Origin: Calothrix membranacea FACHB-236
GTDB taxonomy: Bacteria; Cyanobacteriota; Cyanobacteriia; Cyanobacteriales; Nostocaceae
Direction: 5' to 3'
Assembly: GCF_014696315.1 (NCBI RefSeq)
Contig: NZ_JACJPX010000072.1
Coordinates: 1-42,119, forward strand
Length of the DNA stretch: 42,119 bases
Shown here: positions 1 through 7,257 of the stretch, piece after piece
How the letters are laid out: every line of letters starts with the position of its first letter
Numbering within the stretch: the first letter of the stretch is position 1
The notes under the pieces: generated by a model
Seen by the model: only the letters and a program-made list of their open reading frames with translations
Told to the model about the DNA's origin: nothing
Databases searched by the model: none
Position numbers and translations under genes: made by a program

Positions 1-109
1 TGATGCTATCGGGGTCATGTTGAAACTGCTGGAATACTTGTGCAATATAGATTTTCCCAGTTTCTGACTCCGATTTTCTCATTCTTTGTGAGAAATCCGG
101 GCTTGGCAT
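1..109 (-). CDS. Partial ORF of unknown function, running off the left edge
   Basis: An open frame on the minus strand starts at ATG 109 (alternative ATG at 82) and is open to the window edge, giving about 36 residues that begin MPSPDFSQRMRKSESETG and continue KIYIAQVFQQFQHDP. The composition looks protein-like. An AGGA lies about 12 nt upstream of the first ATG. I do not recognise the family. The ORF diverges from the substrate-binding-protein remnant that begins 3-4 bases away, so it may be what replaced the lost 5' part of that gene. With so little sequence a chance frame cannot be excluded. Confidence 0.3.
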   Translation of the reverse strand, partial: MPSPDFSQRMRKSESETGKIYIAQVFQQFQHDPDSI

Positions 110-412
110 TCTGTGGCATTTCCTAATAATCCTTTTCTGCAAAAATCGCAAAATCTTTGGCGTGCATCGGTAAACTGGCGAACAGCTACAGCTTATGATG
201 CAACTAAAGCAATTATCGCTGGCTTACAGCAAAATATTACACGTGACGGATTACCACAAGTACTGCACAGCCCAAATTTTGCAGTTGATGGTGCGACAGG
301 TAAGATTCAGTTTTCATCAAATGGCGATCGCATTAATAACCCCATATTTTTAGTCAAAGTTCAACAAAAACCTGGTAAAAATGAATATGAATTTGTACCT
401 GTTCAACCTTAA
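92..412 (+). pseudogene. C-terminal remnant of an ABC transporter substrate-binding protein (Leu/Ile/Val-binding type)
   Basis: The frame opens after a stop at 89-91; the only start is GTG 113, followed by about 99 codons to TAA 410-412. The residues NLWRASVNWRTATAYDATKA, then TRDGLPQVLHSPNF and GKIQFSSNGDR, match from memory the last quarter of cyanobacterial periplasmic binding proteins of the branched-chain amino acid/urea receptor family, which are normally about 400 residues or more. No signal peptide or ligand-binding N-lobe precedes it, and the frame upstream is closed. This looks like a 5'-deleted gene rather than an edge effect, because the break is inside the window. It is probably non-functional. 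The family assignment is moderately sure; the pseudogene call follows from the missing N-terminus. Confidence 0.6.
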
Positions 413-470
413 TTGATGTGAGTTGTATTATTACTTTAAAATCTGAGAGCAAAAGTCAATTAAAAATGAG

Positions 471-1109
471 CTACAAATTATTCTTCACCCAAGTTTTAAA
501 ATTACGCATAGCCTGACTTCTGCCAACAGTTACACATTGCTGCACATACTCATTCACCAATTCAATAATTGGAATACCAGAAAAATTAGGACTTGACTGA
601 GATTTTATATATTTACCTTCTACTAATAAAAATATTTCTAAGCCTTGTTGAGTATATCGCCAAAGTTCAGGAACTCCCAATATTTCATAGTTATTAAATT
701 TTGTGCGGGAAGTAATATCAATTTCTATAGCTAAATCTGGTGGTGGATCTACAGTTAAATCAATCCGATTTTTACCTATGACAGCAGCTTGATTTTGAAT
801 ATAAAAAGAGGTATCTGGTTCTACAGCTTGCTGCATTCGCTCATTTTTTAGTGTTGTAGAACCAAAAGGTTCAAAATCAATTTGGAGTTCTTCTAGTAAG
901 AATTTGACTAAATCACCAATCAATTCCTTATCTTTTTCATGTTCGGGTAGAGGAACCATAATTTCTAACCAGCCATGACTATAGGAAATACGTGCAGCAC
1001 GGCGTTCTCCCATTTCTGCCATAATATTTTCTAACTGCTGCCAACTAACATCTTTGAGCAACATTTGTTGACCTGGCTTGACGATAATTTGTTGCAGTTC
1101 TAAAAGCAT
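471..1109 (-). CDS. Uma2 family (DUF820) PD-(D/E)XK nuclease-fold protein
   Basis: A 212-aa protein with the layout of the Uma2/DUF820 family, greatly expanded in cyanobacteria and assigned to the PD-(D/E)XK nuclease fold. Visible signatures are HGWLEIMVPLPEHEKDKE (about residues 45-62), EPDTSFYI, and the core strand PDLAIEIDITSRT followed by YEILGVPELWRY. The acidic residues of the PDLAIEID strand are the expected metal ligands. Length is typical for the family. The start is supported by GAGG 5 nt upstream of ATG 1109. The biological role of these proteins is not established; many are spread as single orphan genes, as here, with no toxin-antitoxin partner nearby. It reads away from mutS's 3' end in the same orientation, 132 bp downstream of it. 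Confidence 0.85.
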   Translation of the reverse strand: MLLELQQIIVKPGQQMLLKDVSWQQLENIMAEMGERRAARISYSHGWLEIMVPLPEHEKDKELIGDLVKFLLEELQIDFEPFGSTTLKNERMQQAVEPDTSFYIQNQAAVIGKNRIDLTVDPPPDLAIEIDITSRTKFNNYEILGVPELWRYTQQGLEIFLLVEGKYIKSQSSPNFSGIPIIELVNEYVQQCVTVGRSQAMRNFKTWVKNNL

Positions 1110-1241
1110 ATCGCCTCGGAAAGTGGGTGGGTTTTAAGATATAAAGGTGGGCATTTTCTCATTTTCGCTCAACTCTAATTTTAAAGTTGTTAGCCGTACC
1201 CACCCTATCAATATTGCGAATGGTGCAAAATGTACGAATTT

Positions 1242-3833
1242 CTAATCCAAATTTTGTAAACCCATTGCAATTTTACTGTGTTTTTCGATTTGCCCCATGA
1301 CTTGTTTTGCCCGTTGAATTACCACAGCTGGTAAACCCGCCAGTCTTCCCGCTTCAATACCGTAAGATTTATCAGCGCCCCCTGGTTGTACTTGGTGTAA
1401 AAAGATAATTTGGTCGGGTAATTCTTTGACTGTTACTTGATAATTAGCCACATTTGCTAACATTCCCGCCAGTTCGTTTAACTCGTGGTAATGGGTAGCA
1501 AAAATTGTCCTAGCTTTGATATCTGTTGCTAAGTACTCAGCTACCGCCCAAGCGATAGATAGCCCATCAAAAGTTGCAGTTCCGCGACCAATTTCATCTA
1601 AAAGGACGAGCGATCGCGATGTGGCATGATTGAGAATATTCGCGGTTTCGTTCATCTCTACCATAAAGGTAGATTGACCTGTAGCTAAATCATCAACTGC
1701 ACCCACACGGGTAAAAATGCGATCGCAAACTCCCAACTTGGCAAATCTCGCTGGGACAAAACTGCCTGTTTGCGCCATTAACTGAATTAAGCCTACCTGA
1801 CGCAAATAACAACTCTTACCGCTAGCATTCGGCCCAGTCAGGATAATGAGATCTGGGTTGTCATTTGTCATTTGTCCTTTGTCATCTGTAGCTGACTGGT
1901 GACCTAACTGTGTGGAGTTGGGGACAAAGAAACCCGAAGGTATAGACTGTTCGACTACCGGATGTCGGCCATCGACAATTTGAATTTCTCGCCCAGGAAC
2001 CATTTGCGGGCGACAATAACCTTGATTTACCGCCAACTCAGCTAAACCACACAACACATCTACCGCCGCCACAGCGCGCGACAGATTGCGAATTACCTCC
2101 GCCTGTTCGCCCACTTCTTCCCGCAAGGCGACAAAAATCTCATATTCCAACTGATTTAAATCATCACGAGCGGAAAGAATTCGGGCTTCCCGTTCTTTTA
2201 ACTCTGGTGTGATGTAACGTTCCTCATTTGTTAGCGTTTGTTTGCGGATGTAATTACTAGGAACTTGGTCAGATTTCGCACGAGAAATACTAATGTAGTA
2301 ACCAAAGGTTTTATTAAATCCTACCTTTAAAGTGGGGATGCCTGTTCTCGCCCTCTCGTCAACTTCTAAATTAGCAATCCACTGCTGATCTGCTTCTACA
2401 GTGGCTTTGCTCTCATCTAATAAATTATTCACACCAGAGCGAATTAAACCACCTTCTTTAATATGTATAGGTGGTGACTCAACAATATGAGCGTGTAATT
2501 TTTGTGCCAACTCTTCTAATTTTGCTGGTACTTTCTGCAAAGCCCTTAAGAAGGGAGAATGAGCTTCACTGACTAACTCTGATAATTCTGGTAGGCGAGA
2601 GAGAGAATCTGCCAAAGCGACTAAATCTTTCGCATTCGCAGTCCCAGAACCAGCCCTACCTGTTAGGCGTTCCAAGTCATAAATTTGCCGGAGTAACTGC
2701 CGCAAATCTTGACGTAAAGCCGTATTTTCTACTAATTCTTGAATGGTATCTTGCCTGGCTTGAATGCCTTTAATATCGATAAGTGGTTGGAGTAACCACC
2801 GCCGCAAAGCCCGCCCGCCCATTGCAGTGTTAGTTCTATCTAACGCCCAAAGTAGGGAACCGTGAAAAGTCCCATCACGAACGGTTTGGGTAATTTCTAA
2901 GTTACGTCGGGTTTGATGGTCAACAATAAGATAATCGGTAACCGTATAGGTGCGTAATAACTGCAGCGGAACGGAGTTTTCTTTTTGCGTATCTGCTAAA
3001 TATTCTAAAAGACCGCCCGCCGCCCGCACAGCTAAGGGCAAATGTTCGCAACCCAGACCTTCGAGCGATCGCACTTTGAATTTCTGCAATAATCTACTTC
3101 TAGCTTCTCCCGCAGAAAATGGCACTTGCGATCGCAAACTATAACAAAACGCTGGCGGTAAACATTGCGGCAAATGGGGCGAAGTTTCTCCCGGACGTAA
3201 TATGCTACCTAAATCTGGAGCATTGGTAGGAAACAGCACTTCGGAAGGCTGTAAACGCATCAATTCTTGGGTGAGGTGTTCTAAATCACTTCCTTGAGTT
3301 GTGACAAATTCCCCCGTTGATATATCTGCATAGGCTAAACCCCAATGATTAGCCGCAATTACCACAGCCGCCAGGTAATTATTGCGACTTGCTTTTAACA
3401 TTCCTTCTTCTAGCAACGTCCCAGGGGTCAGGATGCGTGTCACCTCACGCCGTACCAAACCCACAGCTTCCGAAGCATCTTCCACTTGGTCACAGATGAC
3501 CACAGCGTAGCCTTTCTCTACCAGTTGGGTAGTGTAGCGTTCCCAAGCATGGTGGGGTACACCAGTCATCGCCACCCGTCCAACTTCACCACCATGCTTG
3601 CTAGTCAGAACTAGTTCTAGTTCGCGAGATACAGTAACAGCATCTTGGAAAAAAGTTTCAAAGAAATCCCCTACGCGATACAGCAGCAGCGCATGAGGAT
3701 ACTTATCCTTCATCTCTACATAATGCTGATACATCTTACTCAGCTTGCTGCGGTCTACCAGTCGCGTGTCCGAGTGAGGCGCAGTTGGATGATTGGATTC
3801 CGTTGGCTGAAATTCAGAATCAAAAGCTGTCAT
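1242..3833 (-). CDS. mutS: DNA mismatch repair ATPase MutS
   Basis: An 863-aa MutS. It recognises base mismatches and small loops and recruits MutL. Domain I with the mismatch-binding loop is near residues 30-145 ([28 protein letters not shown], the Phe-x-Glu type reader region). Domains II-IV follow. The C-terminal ATPase has Walker A GPNASGKS, Walker [12 protein letters not shown] and the signature [11 protein letters not shown]. The end [13 protein letters not shown] is short, so a long C-terminal tetramerisation tail is absent. Directly before Walker A is a low-complexity linker ([16 protein letters not shown]) encoded by a heptamer repeat, described separately. No clear Shine-Dalgarno sequence precedes ATG 3833. 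No mutL is nearby, which is usual outside operons in cyanobacteria. Confidence 0.97.
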   Translation of the reverse strand: MTAFDSEFQPTESNHPTAPHSDTRLVDRSKLSKMYQHYVEMKDKYPHALLLYRVGDFFETFFQDAVTVSRELELVLTSKHGGEVGRVAMTGVPHHAWERYTTQLVEKGYAVVICDQVEDASEAVGLVRREVTRILTPGTLLEEGMLKASRNNYLAAVVIAANHWGLAYADISTGEFVTTQGSDLEHLTQELMRLQPSEVLFPTNAPDLGSILRPGETSPHLPQCLPPAFCYSLRSQVPFSAGEARSRLLQKFKVRSLEGLGCEHLPLAVRAAGGLLEYLADTQKENSVPLQLLRTYTVTDYLIVDHQTRRNLEITQTVRDGTFHGSLLWALDRTNTAMGGRALRRWLLQPLIDIKGIQARQDTIQELVENTALRQDLRQLLRQIYDLERLTGRAGSGTANAKDLVALADSLSRLPELSELVSEAHSPFLRALQKVPAKLEELAQKLHAHIVESPPIHIKEGGLIRSGVNNLLDESKATVEADQQWIANLEVDERARTGIPTLKVGFNKTFGYYISISRAKSDQVPSNYIRKQTLTNEERYITPELKEREARILSARDDLNQLEYEIFVALREEVGEQAEVIRNLSRAVAAVDVLCGLAELAVNQGYCRPQMVPGREIQIVDGRHPVVEQSIPSGFFVPNSTQLGHQSATDDKGQMTNDNPDLIILTGPNASGKSCYLRQVGLIQLMAQTGSFVPARFAKLGVCDRIFTRVGAVDDLATGQSTFMVEMNETANILNHATSRSLVLLDEIGRGTATFDGLSIAWAVAEYLATDIKARTIFATHYHELNELAGMLANVANYQVTVKELPDQIIFLHQVQPGGADKSYGIEAGRLAGLPAVVIQRAKQVMGQIEKHSKIAMGLQNLD
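1858..1885. repeat. Heptamer tandem repeat inside the mutS coding region
   Basis: Four consecutive 7-mers read TTGTCAT, TTGTCAT, TTGTCCT, TTGTCAT on the plus strand. They encode part of the linker DDKGQMTND just N-terminal of the MutS Walker A. The same repeat family (AATGACA/AATGACC on the other strand) occurs at 14975-15002 and 27720-27733 between genes. Confidence 0.85.
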
Positions 3834-4246
3834 AAATACTAGGAGTTACGCACGGCAAAGCCACAACATCCGATGATAACGTGATTGATACTTGAATTGC
3901 GATCGCTCCAGGTTTTTTTATGCTTCTGTGACCGGAAGAAGCAGGGGGAAAAGGAGCCGGGAGCAGGGGGAGCAAGCCGTTTCCTCCAACGCGAGGCGGA
4001 GCGGAACATGTGTCATTGGTGTCAACTTAAGACACAGATAGCTTATTTGCTAGGCTTTCATACTCGCATGGAAATGAATTCCAATTTTTATTTGTTAGTC
4101 GCTGAAATTATTTGTAAATTTTGCTTTTCTCCTATCTATTATCAACCAGAATAAATAATTTAATCACTAATTTAATCTTCATATTTTTTACTACAATTAA
4201 CAATCTTTTTCTCTATTTTTAGAGTACAGCATTTTGCAACTAAATG

Positions 4247-4346
4247 ATATCAATTCAACAAAAGAATGCGACAGATTGTAGGGGCACGGCACTGCCGTGC
4301 CCTCTCGAATATATTGATATGTTGCAAACATTATTTGAATTGATAT
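4247..4346. mobile_element. MITE-like foldback element, 100 bp, with 12-bp terminal inverted repeats
   Basis: ATATCAATTCAA at 4247-4258 is exactly repeated in inverted form at 4335-4346. The interior carries a perfect 10-bp palindrome around one base, GGGCACGGCA-C-TGCCGTGCCC (4282-4302). TGA is found on both sides (4245-4247 and 4346-4348), compatible with a 3-bp target duplication. A related locus at 37678-37754 reads straight through this point (AAATGA then GGTACAC), which looks like the empty site. There is no coding capacity, so it would be non-autonomous. Confidence 0.6.
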
Positions 4347-4357
4347 GAGATACACCA

Positions 4358-4558
4358 CTAGTACAGAACGGCGTAAATAAACAGACCATTCAAAATCAAC
4401 AAAAAGCTTACTCTGTCTTAATTTTGAATTTTGAATTTTGCGTTCGCGTAGCGTGTCGTTGGCGCAGCCTCTCGTAGAGAAGACAAAAGTTGCGTGCGGG
4501 GGGAACCCCCGCACGCAACTTTTCAAGACGAATTTTGAATTCCGCCTTGCGGTACTAG
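4358..4558. mobile_element. Second MITE-like insertion, about 200 bp, flanked by CTAG
   Basis: The ends CTAGTACAGAACGGCG (4358-4373) and, inverted, CTAGTACCGCAAGGCG (from 4543-4558) match at 13 of 16 positions. CTAG lies at both borders and is single in the related locus at 37710-37713, consistent with target duplication. Inside are an ATTTTGA heptamer array (4421-4440), a segment of the GCGTTCGCGTAGCG type common in cyanobacterial repeats, and a very strong hairpin. No transposase is encoded. Confidence 0.5.
4485..4523. repeat. Perfect 18-bp inverted repeat with GAA loop
   Basis: The left arm 4485-4502 (AAAAGTTGCGTGCGGGGG) is exactly complementary to 4506-4523 around GAA. One end carries TTTT, so in either direction it could work as an intrinsic terminator. 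It lies within the 200-bp insertion and more than 380 bp from the nearest start codon. Confidence 0.8.
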
Positions 4559-4915
4559 CGAGTTAAAGATCACAATTCTTTTTCTCCCTCCTGCCTTATA
4601 CCTCACAAATAGTGAATTTTTACCTCACGTTCTAGAAATATGCTGTATATGGTAATACCATAACCGCAATAATTTCCTCACAGTCTTGTGATTTTATCTC
4701 AGAATTAGGGAAACATAAGTTGTAAGGTCTGATTAACTTTGCAATTGTGGCAATGCTTGTTTGGGGTGTGATACCAATTCCGCTAGATGAAAGATAATTC
4801 ATCTGTGCAAAACATTAAAACCTGTTCCCCTGTTTTTCTTTGGTCTTAATGGTAAGTCTTTAAATAGAAAAGATATTACCAAAAAATTGTACTTCAACGA
4901 TAAAGGATTGAAAGT

Positions 4916-6304
4916 ATGCTGGCGATGCATAGCATGAAAATTGCTAATGAGTTGAACTTACAATTAAATTCAACTTTGAAAGAATTACCACTGTGGTCAG
5001 TTTACGTTGAGGTAACGCGTACAGTAAACGATTTAACTACTCTATTTAAAGAAGAACCTTTATTACCAGGAATTATCATCACCAGAAATGAAAAATATAT
5101 CGGGATGATTTCGCGGCAAAGATTTTTTGAGCATATGAGCCGCCCCTATAGTTTATCCCTATTTGCTGCTCGCCCTGCCGAACATCTGGTTAATTTTCTT
5201 CAGCCAGAAATATGCATACTTCCTGAAGATACGCTGATTGTAGAAGCGAATCAGATCGCATTACAAAGAAAGCCCCAACTAGTTTATGAGCCCATTCTAA
5301 TAGAAAGTAAACCTGGGAATTATCAACTATTGGACTTTCATCAGTTACTTGTAGCTCATTCCCAAATTCATGTTTTAACCCTTGCTCAACTTCAGCAAGT
5401 AGAGGCAGAATCTAAAACTACTAAAGCGGGCTTCCACAATCTTAAACAGAACTATACAAGATTACTACAAAATGAAAAAATGGCAGCACTAGGACAACTG
5501 GTGGCTGGAATTGCCCATGAAATTAATAACCCAGTTAGCTTTATTGCTGGTAATCTTGTTTATGCCATTAACTACAGTCAAGATTTACTAGATTTAATTA
5601 ACCTATACCAACAATATTATCCCGAACCCGTAGCAGAAATTCAAACTGCGATCGCTGATATTGAACTAGATTTTTTAAGTGCTGATTTTCTGCAATTACT
5701 TAATTCTATGAAAGTGGGTACAGACCGTATTCAAGAAATAGTATTAGCTTTACGCAACTTCTCTCGACTCGATGAATCTGAAAGGAAAAAAGTAAATATT
5801 CATGCAGGTATTGATAGTACTCTATTAGTCTTGCAAAGCCGCCTCAAAAATCACCAAACAGAGCAAATAATCACCATTATTAAAGAATATGGCGATTTAC
5901 CATTGATAGAATGCTATCCTGGGCTAATAAATCAAGTATTTATGAATATTCTTACTAATGCAATTGATGCTATATTTGAATGTTTTAATTTTTCAGATAG
6001 AAGTTGTAAAATACATGAATCTTCTCCTAAATATCCCCTAATTCATATTCAAACTGAATTAATTAATGACACACAAATAGTTATTCGTATTGCTGATAAT
6101 GGTTCAGGAATTCCTAAAAATATCCAAAAACAATTATTTGACCCTTTTTTTACAACTAAACCTGTTGGTAAAGGTACCGGATTGGGACTATCTATCAGCT
6201 ACCAAATTGTTGTTGAAAAACATGGTGGTCAACTGCAATATAAGTCTACATTTGGCGAAGGTACAGAGTTTATAATTACTATTCCTATAGAACTTAATGG
6301 GTGA
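4916..6304 (+). CDS. Sensor histidine kinase with CBS-like N-terminal domain
   Basis: A 462-aa soluble protein without membrane segments. Residues ~20-150 resemble a CBS pair (GIIITRNEKYIGMISRQRFF ... PILIESKPGNYQLLDFHQLL), a ligand or nucleotide sensor in known families. A short coiled coil follows (~150-190). The histidine-kinase dimerisation domain has the phosphoacceptor His201 in [12 protein letters not shown], the N box is NQVFMNILTNAIDA, and the HATPase motifs are [15 protein letters not shown] and [10 protein letters not shown]. There is no receiver domain and no adjacent response regulator, so its partner is unknown. The catalytic core closely resembles those of the proteins at 24094-26877 and 31940-37513. 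The ATG at 4916 has AAAGGA about 9 nt upstream; in-frame ATGs at 4925 and 4931 are alternatives. Confidence 0.88.
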   Translation: MLAMHSMKIANELNLQLNSTLKELPLWSVYVEVTRTVNDLTTLFKEEPLLPGIIITRNEKYIGMISRQRFFEHMSRPYSLSLFAARPAEHLVNFLQPEICILPEDTLIVEANQIALQRKPQLVYEPILIESKPGNYQLLDFHQLLVAHSQIHVLTLAQLQQVEAESKTTKAGFHNLKQNYTRLLQNEKMAALGQLVAGIAHEINNPVSFIAGNLVYAINYSQDLLDLINLYQQYYPEPVAEIQTAIADIELDFLSADFLQLLNSMKVGTDRIQEIVLALRNFSRLDESERKKVNIHAGIDSTLLVLQSRLKNHQTEQIITIIKEYGDLPLIECYPGLINQVFMNILTNAIDAIFECFNFSDRSCKIHESSPKYPLIHIQTELINDTQIVIRIADNGSGIPKNIQKQLFDPFFTTKPVGKGTGLGLSISYQIVVEKHGGQLQYKSTFGEGTEFIITIPIELNG

Positions 6305-6321
6305 CCATCCAAGCAATTTTA

Positions 6322-6353
6322 GATTTATGATTTTGGATTAAAAATCATAAATC
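6322..6353 (+). terminator. Hairpin downstream of the CBS-type histidine kinase
   Basis: GATTTATGATTTT (6322-6334) pairs perfectly with AAAATCATAAATC (6341-6353) across a 6-nt loop, 17 nt after the stop codon. It is A+T-rich and has no U-run, so termination strength is doubtful. Confidence 0.4.
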
Positions 6354-6497
6354 CCATTGGAATATCCCAAATTATTTACTGGTTACATAGACTACATCTA
6401 TGCTTTGAGTAATATCATGTGCGGTGGATATTGTACCTCATGCAATTGCAAGATGCTGTAAATAGGCTGGAATGTCACTTACTTTAGCGAGATTTAA

Positions 6498-6526
6498 ATC
6501 CCCGACTTTTTGAAAAAGTCGGGGAT
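6498..6526. repeat. Palindrome ATCCCCGACTTTTT-G-AAAAAGTCGGGGAT
   Basis: Fourteen bases on each side (6498-6511 and 6513-6526) are perfectly complementary around a single G. The T and A runs at the centre make it look like a dispersed repeat of the kind common between cyanobacterial genes; as RNA it would fold with a small A/U loop. Confidence 0.7.
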
Positions 6527-6879
6527 CTGGGCAGCAACTTTTGCTGAAGTAAGTGCTATTTGTAGATAGAGTGTTTGATTAAAGTAGAGTTCCGTTTTGC
6601 TAATACCCTTGAGCCTGTTATAGTAATACTAAATTTTGTATAAAAAATCTCATATTTCTTGTCTGTTATCTATACTATTTAGTAGTTATTTTTGAAACAC
6701 AGTTAGGTTGGCGTTGTCTCTAGCTATTTTAAATTTTTTGTGACAAAATTTAATTTTTCATTGCCTAACTGAAGGAGTATGTTAACAAATCAAATATATT
6801 CACCAATTTTTCAGATTTTCTAGATATTCTAGAATCACAAATTGAATTCTTCGCTACAGTTTTAAAGAGAGGATAATCC

Positions 6880-7086
6880 ATGACTATTTGGGTAAACGAG
6901 CAAATTGATCCGTCTGGCATGATTCATGCTTGTATTGCCTGTTGTGACGAATCTCAAGCAAAAGATTGTCATGAATCATTTGAGCAGAATTTGAGTGACA
7001 CACAAAAGGCATCTGGCTGGCTAGCACAAATGAGGATAGTTGAGAATTGGGATGATGTTCCAGTCAATGCATTAAAGCTTGACTAG
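6880..7086 (+). CDS. Small conserved-looking protein of unknown function, 68 aa
   Basis: The protein begins MTIWVNEQIDPSGMIHACIACCDESQ and ends NWDDVPVNALKLD. It is acidic and soluble with no membrane segment. A cysteine cluster (CIACC, residues ~18-22, and another Cys in AKDCHES) could bind metal or be redox active, but this is only a guess. The start is well supported: AGAGAGG lies 7 nt upstream of ATG 6880. I do not recognise the family. It is transcribed alone, convergent with the DUF3536 glycoside hydrolase gene, from which it is separated by a palindrome and heptamer arrays. Confidence 0.7.
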   Translation: MTIWVNEQIDPSGMIHACIACCDESQAKDCHESFEQNLSDTQKASGWLAQMRIVENWDDVPVNALKLD

Positions 7087-7107
7087 GTGTTTAAGTTTTT
7101 TGAGAGT

Positions 7108-7137
7108 TGGAGAGACGCGATTAATCGCGTCTGTACT
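7108..7137. repeat. Dispersed palindrome centred on GATTAATC (copy 1)
   Basis: AGACGCGATT is followed directly by AATCGCGTCT (7113-7132), a perfect 20-bp dyad. It is one of four related copies in the window (also 14905-14934, 14940-14969, 18618-18647). It lies 3' of two convergent genes. Confidence 0.85.
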
Positions 7138-7141
7138 CAAG

Positions 7142-7250
7142 AGTCAAGGGTCAAGGGTCAAGGGGTCAAGAGTTATGTTTCTTCCTTGTCCCCAATCCCC
7201 AATCCCCAATCCCCAGTCCCCAATCCCCAATCCCCAATCCCCAGTCCCCC
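7142..7250. repeat. Tandem heptanucleotide arrays (TCAAGGG and CCCCAAT/CCCCAGT)
   Basis: A short GTCAAGG-type array (about 7142-7169) is followed by eight contiguous units at 7190-7245: CCCCAAT x3, CCCCAGT, CCCCAAT x3, CCCCAGT. This matches the short tandemly repeated repetitive (STRR) sequences known from heterocystous cyanobacteria. The array ends 8 bp before the stop codon of the minus-strand glycoside hydrolase gene. Confidence 0.92.
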
Positions 7251-7257
7251 CTCACTC

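Larger units (their letters stand above)
3834..4915. other. Repeat-rich intergenic region between mutS and a histidine kinase gene
   Basis: About 1.1 kb with no convincing gene. It contains a G/A-rich stretch (3937-3975), the two small insertion-like elements listed below, a G+C-rich hairpin, a CCCTCCTGCCTTAT motif at 4586-4599 that is also present at 37741-37754, and an A+T-rich upstream region of the gene at 4916. ORFs of 89 and 109 codons here run through repeat sequence and are not credible. Confidence 0.7.
6305..6879. other. Intergenic region with two inverted repeats
   Basis: No gene seen. It holds a terminator-like hairpin right after the kinase gene and a perfect CCCCGACTTTTT/AAAAAGTCGGGG palindrome, followed by about 340 bp of A+T-rich sequence that presumably contains the promoter of the small gene at 6880. 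A 14-codon frame at 6779 sits only one base behind a Shine-Dalgarno-like AAGGAG and is not annotated. Confidence 0.6.

Noticed and set aside
3885-4154. 89-codon plus-strand ORF upstream of the CBS-type kinase
   Set aside because: It runs through G/A-rich repeat sequence (GEKEPGAGGASRFLQREAERN), has no ribosome binding site and no protein-like organisation.
4197-4526. 109-codon minus-strand ORF
   Set aside because: It reads through both MITE-like elements and their hairpins, so it is a by-product of repeats.
6779-6823. 14-codon ORF with AAGGAG just upstream, possible leader peptide
   Set aside because: The Shine-Dalgarno-like sequence is only one base from the ATG, which is too close, and the peptide shows no attenuation features.
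7142-7250. CRISPR-like tandem repeats (also at 11862-11983 and 40429-40559)
   Set aside because: Units are 7 bp with no unique spacers; these are STRR-type arrays, not CRISPR, and there are no cas genes.
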